A stretch of 64,000 nucleotides of DNA, from positions 930,001-994,000 of the forward strand of contig NZ_FNKQ01000001.1 in assembly GCF_900100875.1 (NCBI RefSeq). Reading direction: 5' to 3'. Origin of the DNA: Halopelagius longus. Its GTDB lineage: Archaea > Halobacteriota > Halobacteria > Halobacteriales > Haloferacaceae. The notes under the pieces were generated by a model. It was given only the letters and a program-made list of their open reading frames with translations. It did no database searches and was not told the origin of the DNA. A program made the position numbers and the translations under genes. Shown here one piece after another: positions 16,883 to 26,233 of the stretch. Position 1 is the stretch's first letter, and the number at the start of each line of letters is the position of its first letter.

Positions 16883-19666
16883 ATGAGTGGGCGCGGACGG
16901 GACCTTCTCGTCGAAACCGCGGCGAACGCCGACGACCCCTACGAGTTCGACCCCGAGACGGTCGAACTCGAAGACGAGGCCGTCTTGGACCGACTGGAAC
17001 CGTCGGTCCGGGAGTGGTGGGTGTCGGAGTTCGGACGGTACGTCGGCGGCAACGGCGGATTCTTCACGCCGCCGCAACGCGAGGCGATTCCCCTGATAGA
17101 CGAGGGGGAGAACGCGCTCATCTGCGCCCCCACCGGATCCGGCAAGACGCTCGCTTCCTTCACGGCCATCATAAACGAACTGTTCCGTCGGGACCGCGAG
17201 TCAGCGGACGGCCTCGAAAACTCCGTCTACTGTCTCTACGTCTCGCCGCTGAAATCGCTCGCGAACGACATCCACCGCAACCTGGAGGAACCGTTGGACG
17301 GCATCACCGACCTGATGGACGAACGCGGCGACGCGGTGGATATCCGCCACGCCATCCGTCACGGCGACACCGACGACGCCGCCCGCCAGAAGATGCTCTC
17401 GGAGACGCCGCACATCCTCAACACGACGCCCGAGACGCTGGCCATCCTGCTCAACTCCCCGAAGTTCAGGGAGAAACTCCGCACCGTCGAGTACGTCGTC
17501 GTCGACGAGATACACAGCCTCGCGGAGAACAAACGGGGGACGCACCTGTCGGTGTCGCTCGAGCGACTGGAGAACATCGCCGAGGAGTCGCCCACCAGAA
17601 TCGGCTGTTCTGCGACCGTAGAGCCCCTCTCGACGATGGCGGAGTTCCTCGTCGGGCGGGACGACTCGGGCGAGACGCGCGAGTACGAACTGGTGGACAC
17701 CCGGTTCGTGCGCGACTTCGACCTGCGATTAGAGTGTCCCACGGACGACCTGATAGACACGCCGTACGACGTGGTCCAATCGCGATTCTACGACCGAGTG
17801 CACGAACTCGTGCAGTCCCACACGAACACGCTCGTGTTCACGAACACCCGGTCGGGGGCCGAACGCGTCCTGCACAACCTCCGGGAGTACTACGACGAGT
17901 ACGACGAGGGCAACTCCGGCTGTCACCACGGCAGTCTCTCGAAGGAGCGCAGACAGGAGATAGAGGGACAGTTGAAGGACGGCGAGTTGGACGTGGTGAC
18001 CACCTCCACCAGCCTCGAACTCGGCATCGACATGCCGCACATCGACTTGGTGGTGCAGGTCGGGTCGCCGAAGTCCGTCGCCTCCCTCCTCCAACGCGTC
18101 GGCCGGGCGGGTCACAGACTCGGCCAGACCGTCGAGGGGCGGGTCATCGCCCTCGACAGGGACGAACTCGTCGAGTGCGCGGTGATGCTGAAGAAGGCAG
18201 AAGAGGGGTTCGTAGACCGGGTGTTCGTCCCCGAGAACGCCTACGACGTGGCCGCCCAGCACGTCTACGGGATGGCCATCAACGGCCCGATGCGGGAGGC
18301 GGACGTGCGGCGGACGCTCCGCCGGGCGTACCCGTACCGGGACTTCGGCGACGAGGCGTTCGAGCGGTTGTTCCGCTACCTCACCGCCGACTACGAGGGA
18401 CTGGAGGACAAGAACGTCTACGCGAAAGTGTGGCGCGACACGAACGACGCGCCGGACGGCGACCACCACTACGAGGAGTTCGACGTGGGCGAACGGTTGA
18501 TCGGCAAGCGCGGGCGACTCGCGCGGGTCATCTACATGACGAACATCGGGACCATCCCGGACTCGTTCACCTGCGACGTGAAGACGCGGGGGTCCGGCGA
18601 GTGGGTCGGCAACTTAGACGAGAACTACCTCGACACCTTAGAGAAGGGCGACGTGTTCGTCCTCGGCGGCGACCACTTCGAGTACCGCTACCGCCGCGGG
18701 TCGAAGGTGTACGTCGATCGGACGAGCGCGAGTCCCACGGTTCCGTCGTGGTTCTCGGAGCGTCTCCCCCTGTCGTACGACCTCGGCCGGGAGATTACGG
18801 CGTTCCAGCGCGCCCTGTTGGACCGCCTCGAACGGGGCGGACGGCCGGCGGCCCGCGAGTGGTTGCGCGAGTTCCCCGCCGACGAGAACAGCGTCCGCGC
18901 CATCGCGCGGATGTTCGACGAGCAGGTGCGCTACGCCGGGTTCGAGAGCGTCTCGACGGACGAGCGCATCGCCATCGAAGAGCAGATGGACCGCGAGGAG
19001 TACAGACGGAAGTTCTACGTGCACTCGAACTACGGCCGGAAGTTCAACGACGGCTTCTCCCGCCTCGTGGCGTACCACTGCTCGCGGCGGGCCAACACGA
19101 ACGTCCAAGTCGCCGTCGCGGACAACGGCTTCACCGTCTCGATGCCGCTGAACCGGAAGGTGGACATCGAGGCCATCGTCGAGGACATCGACCCCGAGGA
19201 CGTGGAGTCGGACTTACGCGCCGCATTGGACGGAACGGACCTCCTGAAGCGCTACTTCCGCATCAACGCGACGCGCTCTTTGATGATTCTGAAGCGCTAC
19301 AAGGGGTACGAGAAGTCCGCCGCCCAACAGCAGGTGTCCTCGGAGATGCTCCTCTCCTTCGCACAGGAGTTGGAGTCGTTCGCCGTGATGGAGGAGACGT
19401 ACCGCGAGATACTCGAAGACAAACTCGACGTGGCGGGCCTGAAGGAGGTGTTCGGCGACGTGCGGGCGGGCGACGTCGAGGTGGCGTCCACGCGCGTCGA
19501 GTCGCCGACGCCCCGGTCGTTCGGCCTCGCCACGTTGATGGCGAGCGACGTGGTCCTCGCGGAGGACGAGAACGCGGTGCTCCGGGACTTCCACGCGCGC
19601 GTCCTCGACGAAATCGACGACGAGGAGGCGGCCGAGCATCCCGCCGTCTCGACGGACGACGACTGA
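16883..19666 (+). CDS. Lhr-type DEAD/DEAH-box helicase
   Basis: This 927-aa superfamily 2 helicase has Walker A APTGSGKTLASF (about residue 80), VVDEIHSLAENKRGTHL (DEIH box), GCSATV (motif III), HHGSLSKERRQEIE, TSTSLELGIDMPHIDLVVQVGSPKSV and QRVGRAGHR (motif VI). The last two are the Lhr signatures. The C-terminal Lhr winged-helix region follows. Lhr proteins translocate 3'-5' on DNA and act in repair; archaea usually have one or two. A long open frame in another phase covers the same region but is a GC-driven shadow. Confidence 0.94.
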   Translation: MSGRGRDLLVETAANADDPYEFDPETVELEDEAVLDRLEPSVREWWVSEFGRYVGGNGGFFTPPQREAIPLIDEGENALICAPTGSGKTLASFTAIINELFRRDRESADGLENSVYCLYVSPLKSLANDIHRNLEEPLDGITDLMDERGDAVDIRHAIRHGDTDDAARQKMLSETPHILNTTPETLAILLNSPKFREKLRTVEYVVVDEIHSLAENKRGTHLSVSLERLENIAEESPTRIGCSATVEPLSTMAEFLVGRDDSGETREYELVDTRFVRDFDLRLECPTDDLIDTPYDVVQSRFYDRVHELVQSHTNTLVFTNTRSGAERVLHNLREYYDEYDEGNSGCHHGSLSKERRQEIEGQLKDGELDVVTTSTSLELGIDMPHIDLVVQVGSPKSVASLLQRVGRAGHRLGQTVEGRVIALDRDELVECAVMLKKAEEGFVDRVFVPENAYDVAAQHVYGMAINGPMREADVRRTLRRAYPYRDFGDEAFERLFRYLTADYEGLEDKNVYAKVWRDTNDAPDGDHHYEEFDVGERLIGKRGRLARVIYMTNIGTIPDSFTCDVKTRGSGEWVGNLDENYLDTLEKGDVFVLGGDHFEYRYRRGSKVYVDRTSASPTVPSWFSERLPLSYDLGREITAFQRALLDRLERGGRPAAREWLREFPADENSVRAIARMFDEQVRYAGFESVSTDERIAIEEQMDREEYRRKFYVHSNYGRKFNDGFSRLVAYHCSRRANTNVQVAVADNGFTVSMPLNRKVDIEAIVEDIDPEDVESDLRAALDGTDLLKRYFRINATRSLMILKRYKGYEKSAAQQQVSSEMLLSFAQELESFAVMEETYREILEDKLDVAGLKEVFGDVRAGDVEVASTRVESPTPRSFGLATLMASDVVLAEDENAVLRDFHARVLDEIDDEEAAEHPAVSTDDD

Positions 19667-19668
19667 GG

Positions 19669-19854
19669 CTAGCTCGTCAGAAGCCAGAGGGCGATGAAGA
19701 CGACTGCGCCGACGAACAAGGCGACCAAGAACCGCTCCGCGGACCCTCCCGATTCGAGCGACACGGCGGTGAGTCCGGCGACTGCGCCAGAGACGGCGCC
19801 GATGACGCCGCGACGGAGCCTGTCGTCCTCCGAGAGGCGCTCTCTGAGTTCCAT
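19669..19854 (-). CDS. Small two-helix membrane protein
   Basis: This 61-aa protein starts MELRERLSEDDRLRRGVIGA. It has two hydrophobic segments (about 16-32 and 42-59) and ends LWLLTS. I do not recognise a family beyond conserved small haloarchaeal membrane proteins. Its stop is 2 bases from the convergent lhr stop, and it starts about 100 bases from the downstream end of the Dna2-like gene. Confidence 0.65.
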   Translation of the reverse strand: MELRERLSEDDRLRRGVIGAVSGAVAGLTAVSLESGGSAERFLVALFVGAVVFIALWLLTS

Positions 19855-19954
19855 CGCAGGCGATTCTCCGCCGGTCGATAAGAAGGCGTCGCCGCCGCGC
19901 GGTAGCGGGCGATAGCGAGTGCGGTGACGGGCAGGTCCCGCGTTCGGGGCCGAA

Positions 19955-22672
19955 CTACCGTCTGGCCCAATCGAGTATCCGGCGGTAGAACGGGTCCGAG
20001 GCGAGGGCGTCGGCGTCGCCGACGAGCGTCAGCGCCTTCTTCGCCCGCGTGAGGGCGACGTTGATGCGCCGGTGGTCCTCGAAGATGGGACCGTCCAACG
20101 ACCCGCTTGCGACGAACGAGACGATAACGACCTCCTTCGAGGAGCCTTGGAACCGGTCTACGGTGTCTACGGTCACGTCCGTCCGGCGGGATATCTCGGC
20201 CACCTGCGCGCGGAACGGCGCGATGACGCCGATGTCGTCGGGGGCGACGCCCGCCGCCTCGTAGGCGTCGACCAACTCGGCGATTCTGCCGGCCTCCGTC
20301 GGGTTCGTGTTGCCGACGCGTCGGCCGTCTGGGTCGACGAACGAGACGGGGTCTCGCAGTTCCGACGGGAGGGCGTTCTCGTCGACTCCGGGCAACTGAG
20401 AGAGTCGCTGGGCGGCCACCTCGCCCGTCGCCGGTCTCAGTTCGCCGTCGTAGAACTCCGCCGAGGAGAACGCCTGTATCCGCTGGGACATGCGGTACTG
20501 GCGGTCGAGCATCACCGACGCCTCGGGGTGGTCGGTGACGAGACGCTCGAACAGGGAGGTCTGCAGGTCGTTCTCGGCGCGGACGACCGGCGGGAGTTGC
20601 TCGTGGTCGCCGACGAGGACGAACGTCTCGGCGAGGTTCACCGCCGCGAGCGTCCCGGGTTCGGTGAGTTGCGACGCCTCGTCGACGAGTGCCACGTCGA
20701 ACGCCTGTTCGCGGACGACGCGCGACCCGCAGGTGGCCGTCGTCGCCGCGACGACGGACGCGTCCCGCAACGCCGCCGCGCGGTCGTTCGGGTCGCCGGA
20801 GCGTTCGAGACGCACGTCGAGCATGTCCTCGCGGACGCCGTTTTCGGTGCCGACGCGGACGATTTCGTCGGTCGGGAACCCCTGCTCGCGGAGGGCTTCC
20901 AAGGCGTTGTCCACCGCGCGGTTGGTGAACGCGGACAGGAGGACGCGGTTGCCGTCGGCGACGAGGGCGCGGATGATTTGGGCGATGGTGTACGTCTTGC
21001 CCGTCCCCGGCGGTCCGTGGACGAGGGCGAAGTCGTCGGCGTCCACCGCGAGTTTCACCGCCTCGTCCTGCGCGTCGTTGTTGTCGATGTACGTCTCCTC
21101 GCTCCGATTCGAGAATTCGGGGTCGCGTCGGCCGAACAGCACGTCCTTGCGGTCAGGGTCGCCCTTTAGCAGGGCGTCGTGGACGGCGGTGAGCATCCGG
21201 TCGACGGAGAGTTCCGAGGGGTAGACGTCGAGGCGGCGGAGCGTCACTGGTTCGTCGGCGGTGACGACCACCTCGTCGTCGAGTCGTTCGATGCGGACGA
21301 GTTCCGCGTGGCCGGACACCGGGTCGCCGTCGCTTGCGAGTGCGACGTCGCCCTCGCGGAGTTTCGACACCGCGTCGTCCGGTTTCCGCGCGCGGAGTTC
21401 CCAGCGGCCGCCTTCGATTTCACGCCGGTCGTCGGGTTCGGGGTACGGTTCCAAGTCGATGAGCGCCCTGTCGTCGTCGGCGCGTTCCTCGGCGGTTTGT
21501 TCCCACAGTTTCCGGTACTCCGCGTGGGTCTCGCGGCGTTCCTCCTCTATCGCGCGGTAGAGCCGGTCGAAGTACTCCCGTTCCGCCTCGGGGAGCGGTT
21601 TGCCTATCTGTCCCGCCTTCGACTCCTGGTCGAGGCGGCCGGAGACGACCATGCAGGTGTCCTTCTCGAAGCAGTACTCGCACTTCGCGTCGGCCTCGAA
21701 CCCCGTCGGGACGGACATGTCGAACTCCATGGCCGCGATTTGGTTGCGCGTGCGGACGACGAAATCGAGCAGTCCCTTCCCGATGGAGAACTCCTTTGCG
21801 GGCGAGAGGTCGCCCGTCTCCTCGTTCCGTTCGAGGGCGGTGTTCTTCGTGTACAGCAGGGTGCCCGTGTTCGCGGGGACGCCGCGTTCGTCGAGCATGA
21901 GGGCGTACGCCGCGGCCTGAATCTTGTCCTGGAACCGGGGTTCGCGGTTCGTGTTCTTCCCCGTCTTCAGTTCGACCGGCATCCCGCGGCGGAGGGCGTC
22001 GGCGCGGCCCTTCACGCCGAACGTCGGCGAGATGAGCGTGTACTCCGAGCGCCACCCGTCCTCCTCGGTGAGGGTGCCCTGCGCCAACCACCCCTCGATC
22101 GCGGCGGCGTTGCGCCGCACCTCGTCGCGCACCTCGTCGGCCTCGTAGCCCAACAGACCGAGTTGGAGGCCCGCCTCGCGGACGCGTTCGTCGATGGACT
22201 CGTCTAACTCCCGCCCGCGGAGCAAGTCGCCGAACACCTCGTGGACGATGGTCCCCTTCACCACCGGGTAGTTCAGCGGGATGCCCGACAGTTTGTTCAG
22301 GTAGTACATCCGCGGGCACTGCACCCACGACCGGATGTTCGTCACGTCAACGAGAAAGCCCGGTTCGAGGACGACGTACGACTCCTTCGAGGTGCCGTAC
22401 GTCGTCTCGCCGCGGTACTCCGACTCCTCGACGTCGGTCACCAGCACGTCCATCCCCGGTTCGGCGAGTTCGGCGCTCTGCGTCCACTTCCCCCAGAGCG
22501 TCACCCGTATCGGGTCCGCGTCTCCGTCCGTGTCCCCGGCCGCGTCTCCATCTCCGTCTCCGTCGGTGTCGTCGGTTCGGACCACCGACAACTCGGCGAG
22601 AGAGCGCGACCCGTACGACGTCTCCACTTCTCGCTCTTCGCCCACCTCGACGATGCGGCCGCGGACGTTCAC
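19955..22672 (-). CDS. Dna2-like Cas4-nuclease/superfamily 1 helicase
   Basis: This 905-aa protein has three parts. An N-terminal OB-fold-like region contains an Asp/Gly-rich insert (about 35-52). A Cas4/Dna2-type PD-(D/E)XK nuclease follows, with MPVELKTGK as its catalytic core and Fe-S cysteines SWVQCPRMYYL and CEYCFEKDTC. Last is an SF1B helicase with Walker A HGPPGTGKTYTIA, ALVDEASQLTEP (Walker B), LVGDHEQLPP, LDRQYRMSQRI and VDRFQGSSKE. Dna2 trims flaps and resects DNA ends. It is divergent from the 185-aa gene at 22795. Confidence 0.93.
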   Translation of the reverse strand: MNVRGRIVEVGEEREVETSYGSRSLAELSVVRTDDTDGDGDGDAAGDTDGDADPIRVTLWGKWTQSAELAEPGMDVLVTDVEESEYRGETTYGTSKESYVVLEPGFLVDVTNIRSWVQCPRMYYLNKLSGIPLNYPVVKGTIVHEVFGDLLRGRELDESIDERVREAGLQLGLLGYEADEVRDEVRRNAAAIEGWLAQGTLTEEDGWRSEYTLISPTFGVKGRADALRRGMPVELKTGKNTNREPRFQDKIQAAAYALMLDERGVPANTGTLLYTKNTALERNEETGDLSPAKEFSIGKGLLDFVVRTRNQIAAMEFDMSVPTGFEADAKCEYCFEKDTCMVVSGRLDQESKAGQIGKPLPEAEREYFDRLYRAIEEERRETHAEYRKLWEQTAEERADDDRALIDLEPYPEPDDRREIEGGRWELRARKPDDAVSKLREGDVALASDGDPVSGHAELVRIERLDDEVVVTADEPVTLRRLDVYPSELSVDRMLTAVHDALLKGDPDRKDVLFGRRDPEFSNRSEETYIDNNDAQDEAVKLAVDADDFALVHGPPGTGKTYTIAQIIRALVADGNRVLLSAFTNRAVDNALEALREQGFPTDEIVRVGTENGVREDMLDVRLERSGDPNDRAAALRDASVVAATTATCGSRVVREQAFDVALVDEASQLTEPGTLAAVNLAETFVLVGDHEQLPPVVRAENDLQTSLFERLVTDHPEASVMLDRQYRMSQRIQAFSSAEFYDGELRPATGEVAAQRLSQLPGVDENALPSELRDPVSFVDPDGRRVGNTNPTEAGRIAELVDAYEAAGVAPDDIGVIAPFRAQVAEISRRTDVTVDTVDRFQGSSKEVVIVSFVASGSLDGPIFEDHRRINVALTRAKKALTLVGDADALASDPFYRRILDWARR

Positions 22673-22794
22673 GACAGAACGGTGCGGGTCGGCGCGAAAA
22701 ACGCTGTCGGTCCGGGACCCCCCTCCATCTCCACCGCCGCCGACGCCGACGAGGGACCGTCACGCTCTTTCTCTCTCGCACGAGAACGACGAAC

Positions 22795-23352
22795 ATGCGC
22801 GTCAGGGACTGGCAGGACATCCTCGAAGACGTCGTGGAGTCGGACGCCGACCCGGAGGGGTGGCGGGCCGTCGCCGGTGACCGCCGCCGCGGAGTCGGCG
22901 AGGACCTCTTCCTCGGACACCCCGACGTCGGCGTCTACGAACTGAAGACGTACACGAAGAACCCCTACGAGGTTCGCGGCGTCGGGGGGCGCGTCGCCCG
23001 GCGCATCGACGAGGACATCGAACCGCTTCTCCCCGGCCGCGAGGCGGAACCGTCGGGCCTGTTCGCCGTCCGAAACGGCCCGGAGGACGAAGAACACGCC
23101 TCCGAGATGGCGAAGCGACTCGAAGAGACGGTCAAAGTCCACGCCGAGGCGCCGACGACGCCGGACGACTTCTTCGAGGACGTGATGGACGCCTTGGAGA
23201 GTCCGGCGTTCGGCCCGATGGAGTACGAGTTCGACGGCCGACCCGACTCCTTAGACGAGTTGACCGACGAGTTCGCCGACGCCGACGAACTGCTGACGGA
23301 GGACTTAGACGACTTGGTGGAGGAAGACGGCGTCGGCCGCGGGTTCCAGTAG
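22795..23352 (+). CDS. Conserved haloarchaeal protein of unknown function
   Basis: This 185-aa acidic protein begins MRVRDWQDILEDVVESDADP. A central segment reads HPDVGVYELKTYTKNPYEV, and residues 120-185 are mostly Asp/Glu helices. I recognise no family with certainty. The HPD...ELK arrangement loosely recalls a PD-(D/E)XK core, and the neighbour is a divergent nuclease-helicase, but this is weak. The start at 22795 is the first ATG after the divergent intergenic region of about 120 bases. Confidence 0.75.
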   Translation: MRVRDWQDILEDVVESDADPEGWRAVAGDRRRGVGEDLFLGHPDVGVYELKTYTKNPYEVRGVGGRVARRIDEDIEPLLPGREAEPSGLFAVRNGPEDEEHASEMAKRLEETVKVHAEAPTTPDDFFEDVMDALESPAFGPMEYEFDGRPDSLDELTDEFADADELLTEDLDDLVEEDGVGRGFQ

Positions 23353-23441
23353 AGTCGAGGAGCGTCTCTTTCTTCGGCCCGGCGTGGTACGTAACTCGAC
23401 AGCAAAGGGCGTTTTATCGTCCGATGCGGGGTAGTGTGCGC

Positions 23442-23789
23442 GTGGTCGAGTTCAAACGCCCGGACGGCGGCGATGTAATCGGGGTGCTGACCATCCTCTT
23501 CATCTACGCGTACCACGCTCTCGTCCGCGGGAACCCGCCGACGGCGCTCGAAACGGCGTTCGCCGTCTCGATACTCGTCCTGTTTACCATCGGAGCGTTC
23601 GTAGAGGGGTTCGTCCGTTCGTGGGCGTACCTCTTCGTCGGCGGCGGAGTAATAGCCGCGTTCAGCGTCGTCCGGTATCTCCGGGTGGATGACGCGTGGG
23701 CGGCCGTCTGGGTCGCCGTCGGCCTCCTCGCGGCGGGCTACGGCGCCTTCGTCGCCCGGCGCGACTCCGACCGCGAGACGCGAGGGTGA
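23442..23789 (+). CDS. Small multi-pass membrane protein, function unknown
   Basis: This roughly 115-aa protein has four hydrophobic segments (VIGVLTILFIYAYHALV, FAVSILVLFTIGAFV, WAYLFVGGGVIAAFSVV, AAVWVAVGLLAAGYGAFV) and a charged C-terminus. The start is uncertain: ATG at 23424, GTG at 23436 and GTG at 23442 are all in frame. The TATA-like gttttatcgt at 23411-23420 fits a leaderless GTG start at 23442 best. No domain was recognised. Confidence 0.65.
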   Translation: MVEFKRPDGGDVIGVLTILFIYAYHALVRGNPPTALETAFAVSILVLFTIGAFVEGFVRSWAYLFVGGGVIAAFSVVRYLRVDDAWAAVWVAVGLLAAGYGAFVARRDSDRETRG

Positions 23790-23844
23790 GTCGCCGGAAC
23801 CGGCGAACAGGGCTTTCAAATCCCTCCGCTCCGTGGAGATTCGT

Positions 23845-23958
23845 ATGACCGAAGGGACCGACGACGACGTGGACGAGACGCGTCGCGCCTCGTCCGCCAA
23901 CCGGAACGCAGAGCGTTCCGGTGATGCCGCCGAACGCGCAGAGGAGGTCGGGAACTGA
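23845..23958 (+). CDS. Possible 37-aa acidic micro-protein
   Basis: The frame encodes MTEGTDDDVDETRRASSANR and a further 17 residues, a strongly polar peptide of halophilic composition. A TATA-like tttcaaat at 23814-23821 lies about 28 bases before the ATG, as in leaderless genes. The stop is 18 bases before the start of the next membrane-protein gene, so it may be a leader cistron. There is no homology evidence. Confidence 0.35.
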   Translation: MTEGTDDDVDETRRASSANRNAERSGDAAERAEEVGN

Positions 23959-23976
23959 CGGATGGTCGGACCGAGC

Positions 23977-24201
23977 ATGACCGACGAGGAACGCGACGAG
24001 GCCAACCGACGCCTGCAGGTGGGGTTCGTCCTCCTCGTCGCCGCCTCCGGCGCACTCGTCGCCTTCCAGTCGGACGGCGGCCTCACCTTCGTCGCGGCGG
24101 GGTTCGTCGGCGGTCTGGTCGCCGGCCTCGCCCTTCTGTGGTTTCTCATGCGCTGGCTTCGGGAGTTCAAACCCGACGTGAACCGCCGTCCGCCGCGCTG
24201 A
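23977..24201 (+). CDS. Small two-helix membrane protein
   Basis: This 74-aa protein begins MTDEERDEANRRLQVGF, with two hydrophobic helices (about 14-31 and 38-59) and a basic C-terminus REFKPDVNRRPPR. An in-frame ATG five codons upstream (23962) is the alternative start. No family was recognised; the layout is typical of short conserved haloarchaeal membrane proteins. It is convergent with the metalloprotease-like gene. Confidence 0.65.
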   Translation: MTDEERDEANRRLQVGFVLLVAASGALVAFQSDGGLTFVAAGFVGGLVAGLALLWFLMRWLREFKPDVNRRPPR

Positions 24202-24236
24202 ACGTCCGGTTCTGTCGCGTCCGGCGTCGCCGCCGG

Positions 24237-25220
24237 TCAGGGGTCGACGCGCGATATCCACATCCACGGGTTGTCGAGTTCCTCGTCCGTCGGGAGGTTC
24301 TCCGGGCCGTCCCAGACGGCGGAGGCGGCGGCGACGCCGCGTTCGTCTGCGACCGCCTCGAAGAACGCCGCGCCGCGTTCGTACTGCCGGCGCTTGAGAC
24401 CTAACCCGAGGAGTCGGCGCACGAGGGTGCCGACGGGGCCGCCGCTCTTTCGCTTCTCGTCTAACTTCTCGCGCAGGTCCTCGTAGTCGTCGTCGAAGGC
24501 GCGGTCCATCAGCAGTTCCGCGTACCCCTCCACCGCCGTCATCGCGGTGTCGAGGTCCTTGAACGCGTCGCGGTCGAACTGCCCCTCGGCGAGGCCCTCC
24601 AGACCGTCCTCCATGCGACGTTCGAGGTGGTCAGAGAGCCACGGTGCCGCGCCGAACTCGGCGGCGTGCGACACCTCGTGGAACGCTATCCACCGGCGGA
24701 ACCGGGGGTAGTCCACGTCGAGCATGTCGGCGACGCGGACGATGTTCGGGTGGACGAAGTAGAGGCCGTGTTCCGCCTCCTCCCCCTCTATCGGCGGTTC
24801 GGCCAACAGTAAGGGGTCGTACTGCCCGAGGACGTTCTTCCCGAGAAAGGAGAGCATGAACGCCATCGTCCCGGTGTTGACGACGCGGGTGAGGCCCGGG
24901 AGGGGGACCTGCCCGCGCATCTCGACGGGCCGCATCACCCGTTCGAACGTGCGGATGTTCGCGTCTATCCAGTGGTGGCGGTTCTGCACCTCTATCGTCG
25001 CCGGCACCTCGAACTCCACTTCGCCGACCTCTCGGAGGCGTCGCCGGGCGTCTCGTACGTCCGCCGCGTAGCCGTCGCGTTCCTCGGCGGTCAGGTCGAG
25101 GGGACCCGGGTCCGTCGCGTTCTTCGCTGCGTCGGCCACGGCGGCCCAGTCGATGCTCCCGGTGCCGTCGCCGTCGCCTTCCGCGCCCGCGACCGCGCGG
25201 ACGCTACGGAAGATATTCAT
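24237..25220 (-). CDS. Zinc-dependent metalloprotease-like protein (coenzyme F420 biosynthesis-associated family)
   Basis: This 327-aa protein contains the zinc motif FHEVSHAAEF (HExxH, about residue 170). Its general layout is RHHWIDANIRTFERVMRPVE, then GTMAFMLSFLGKNVLGQYDPLLL, and YFVHPNIVRVADMLDVDYPRFRRW. This matches a family found in actinobacteria and haloarchaea, annotated as metalloprotease or F420-biosynthesis associated. The F420 link is by name only, and no F420 genes are nearby. The start at 25220 (MNIFRSVRAVAG) is preferred to a longer non-conserved reading. Confidence 0.82.
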   Translation of the reverse strand: MNIFRSVRAVAGAEGDGDGTGSIDWAAVADAAKNATDPGPLDLTAEERDGYAADVRDARRRLREVGEVEFEVPATIEVQNRHHWIDANIRTFERVMRPVEMRGQVPLPGLTRVVNTGTMAFMLSFLGKNVLGQYDPLLLAEPPIEGEEAEHGLYFVHPNIVRVADMLDVDYPRFRRWIAFHEVSHAAEFGAAPWLSDHLERRMEDGLEGLAEGQFDRDAFKDLDTAMTAVEGYAELLMDRAFDDDYEDLREKLDEKRKSGGPVGTLVRRLLGLGLKRRQYERGAAFFEAVADERGVAAASAVWDGPENLPTDEELDNPWMWISRVDP

Positions 25221-25358
25221 GTGAATCCGTGGGGGATGCGGGGACAAAACCCTTGTTCCGGCCGCAAGGGAGCGGATGTCTCGCACGGGCGGGCCGCTTC
25301 GCTCCGCGTCGCAGGCCCGGACGCGTGCGGTCGTGGACCGTCCGCGGCGGCGCGTCGG

Positions 25359-25367
25359 CGTTTATAC
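25359..25367 (+). promoter_or_regulatory. Probable TATA box for the VOC gene
   Basis: The element gtttatacg lies about 29 bases before the ATG at 25392 in otherwise very GC-rich DNA. Confidence 0.5.
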
Positions 25368-25391
25368 GCCGGGCGCGCGTTCGGGCGGGTG

Positions 25392-26230
25392 ATGCTCGAC
25401 ATCGACCACGTCGCGTTCGGCGGGCGCAGTCTCGACGCACTCCGGGACGCCGCGGCGAACGTCGGCCTTCCGACGAAGTACGGCGGCGAACACGGCACCG
25501 GCACGACGCAGATGGCCGTCGTCGGTCTCCCCGACGGCGCGTACCTCGAACTGGTCGCGCCGACGCCCGGAACCGACCCCGAAGACGCCGGATTCTGGCC
25601 GACGCGCCTCGCGGCGGACGCCGGCCCCGCGGGGTGGTGTCTCGACGTTCCGCGCGTCGCAGAGGAGGCGAAACGAGCGATAGACGCCGGGGTTCCGGTG
25701 GACGGCCCGCACCAGACGTCGCGGACGCGCCCCGACGGCACCCTCGTCGAGTGGGACATGTGCTTCGAGGCGAGGACGAACGCCTCCCGTTCGTCATCGC
25801 GGACCGGACGCCGCGGGAGTACCGCGTCCGCCCGCACCCCGAACTCCTCGATTCTCCTCTCACCGGCGTCGAGTGCGTCGTCCTCGCCGTCTCGGACCGC
25901 GCGGAGACGGCGGACCTCCTGACCCGCCGCCACCGCCTCCCGACGCCCGTCGAGGCGGCGGGACCGTTCGAGGAATTCGCCGTCCTGCCGGGGTCTCCCG
26001 TCGCACTCGCGGAGGCGGACGAATCGGGGTCGGCCGACCGACTCGCGGAACGAATCCGCCGCGTCGGCGAGGGCCCCTGCGCCTTCCTCCTCGGAACCGA
26101 CGAGTTCGACGCCGCCGCGGACAGGTTCGAGTTGACCGACGCCGGGGCGTTCGGCCCCGACGGAGAGGGGTCGTTCGCGTGGTTCGACGACGACGCGTTC
26201 CGCGGGCGACTCGGCGTCGTCTCGCGGTGA
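25392..26230 (+). pseudogene. VOC/glyoxalase-like protein gene, frameshifted
   Basis: The gene starts MLDIDHVAFGGRSLDALRDA and reads well to VEWDMCFE at about 25769. The frame then turns into a Ser/Arg-rich out-of-frame tail ending at 25922. The true continuation (GEDERLPFVIADRTPREYRV ... FDDDAFRGRLGVVSR) is in the plus-two frame from 25769 to the stop at 26230. Restoring one G in the short G run at 25769-25770 gives one protein of about 279 aa with the glyoxalase-like domain layout. Either a real mutation or a one-base sequencing error would explain it. Function in any case is unknown. Confidence 0.8.
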
Positions 26231-26233
26231 GGG

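Noticed and set aside
16558-19881. A 1100-codon open frame on the plus strand, overlapping the Lhr helicase in another phase
   Set aside because: It is Arg/Pro/Gly-rich and has no recognisable domain; the Lhr frame has all helicase motifs. High GC makes long false frames common.
20072-21224. Plus-strand frames antisense to the Dna2-like gene
   Set aside because: They mirror the codon pattern of the real gene and have no domain or start signal.
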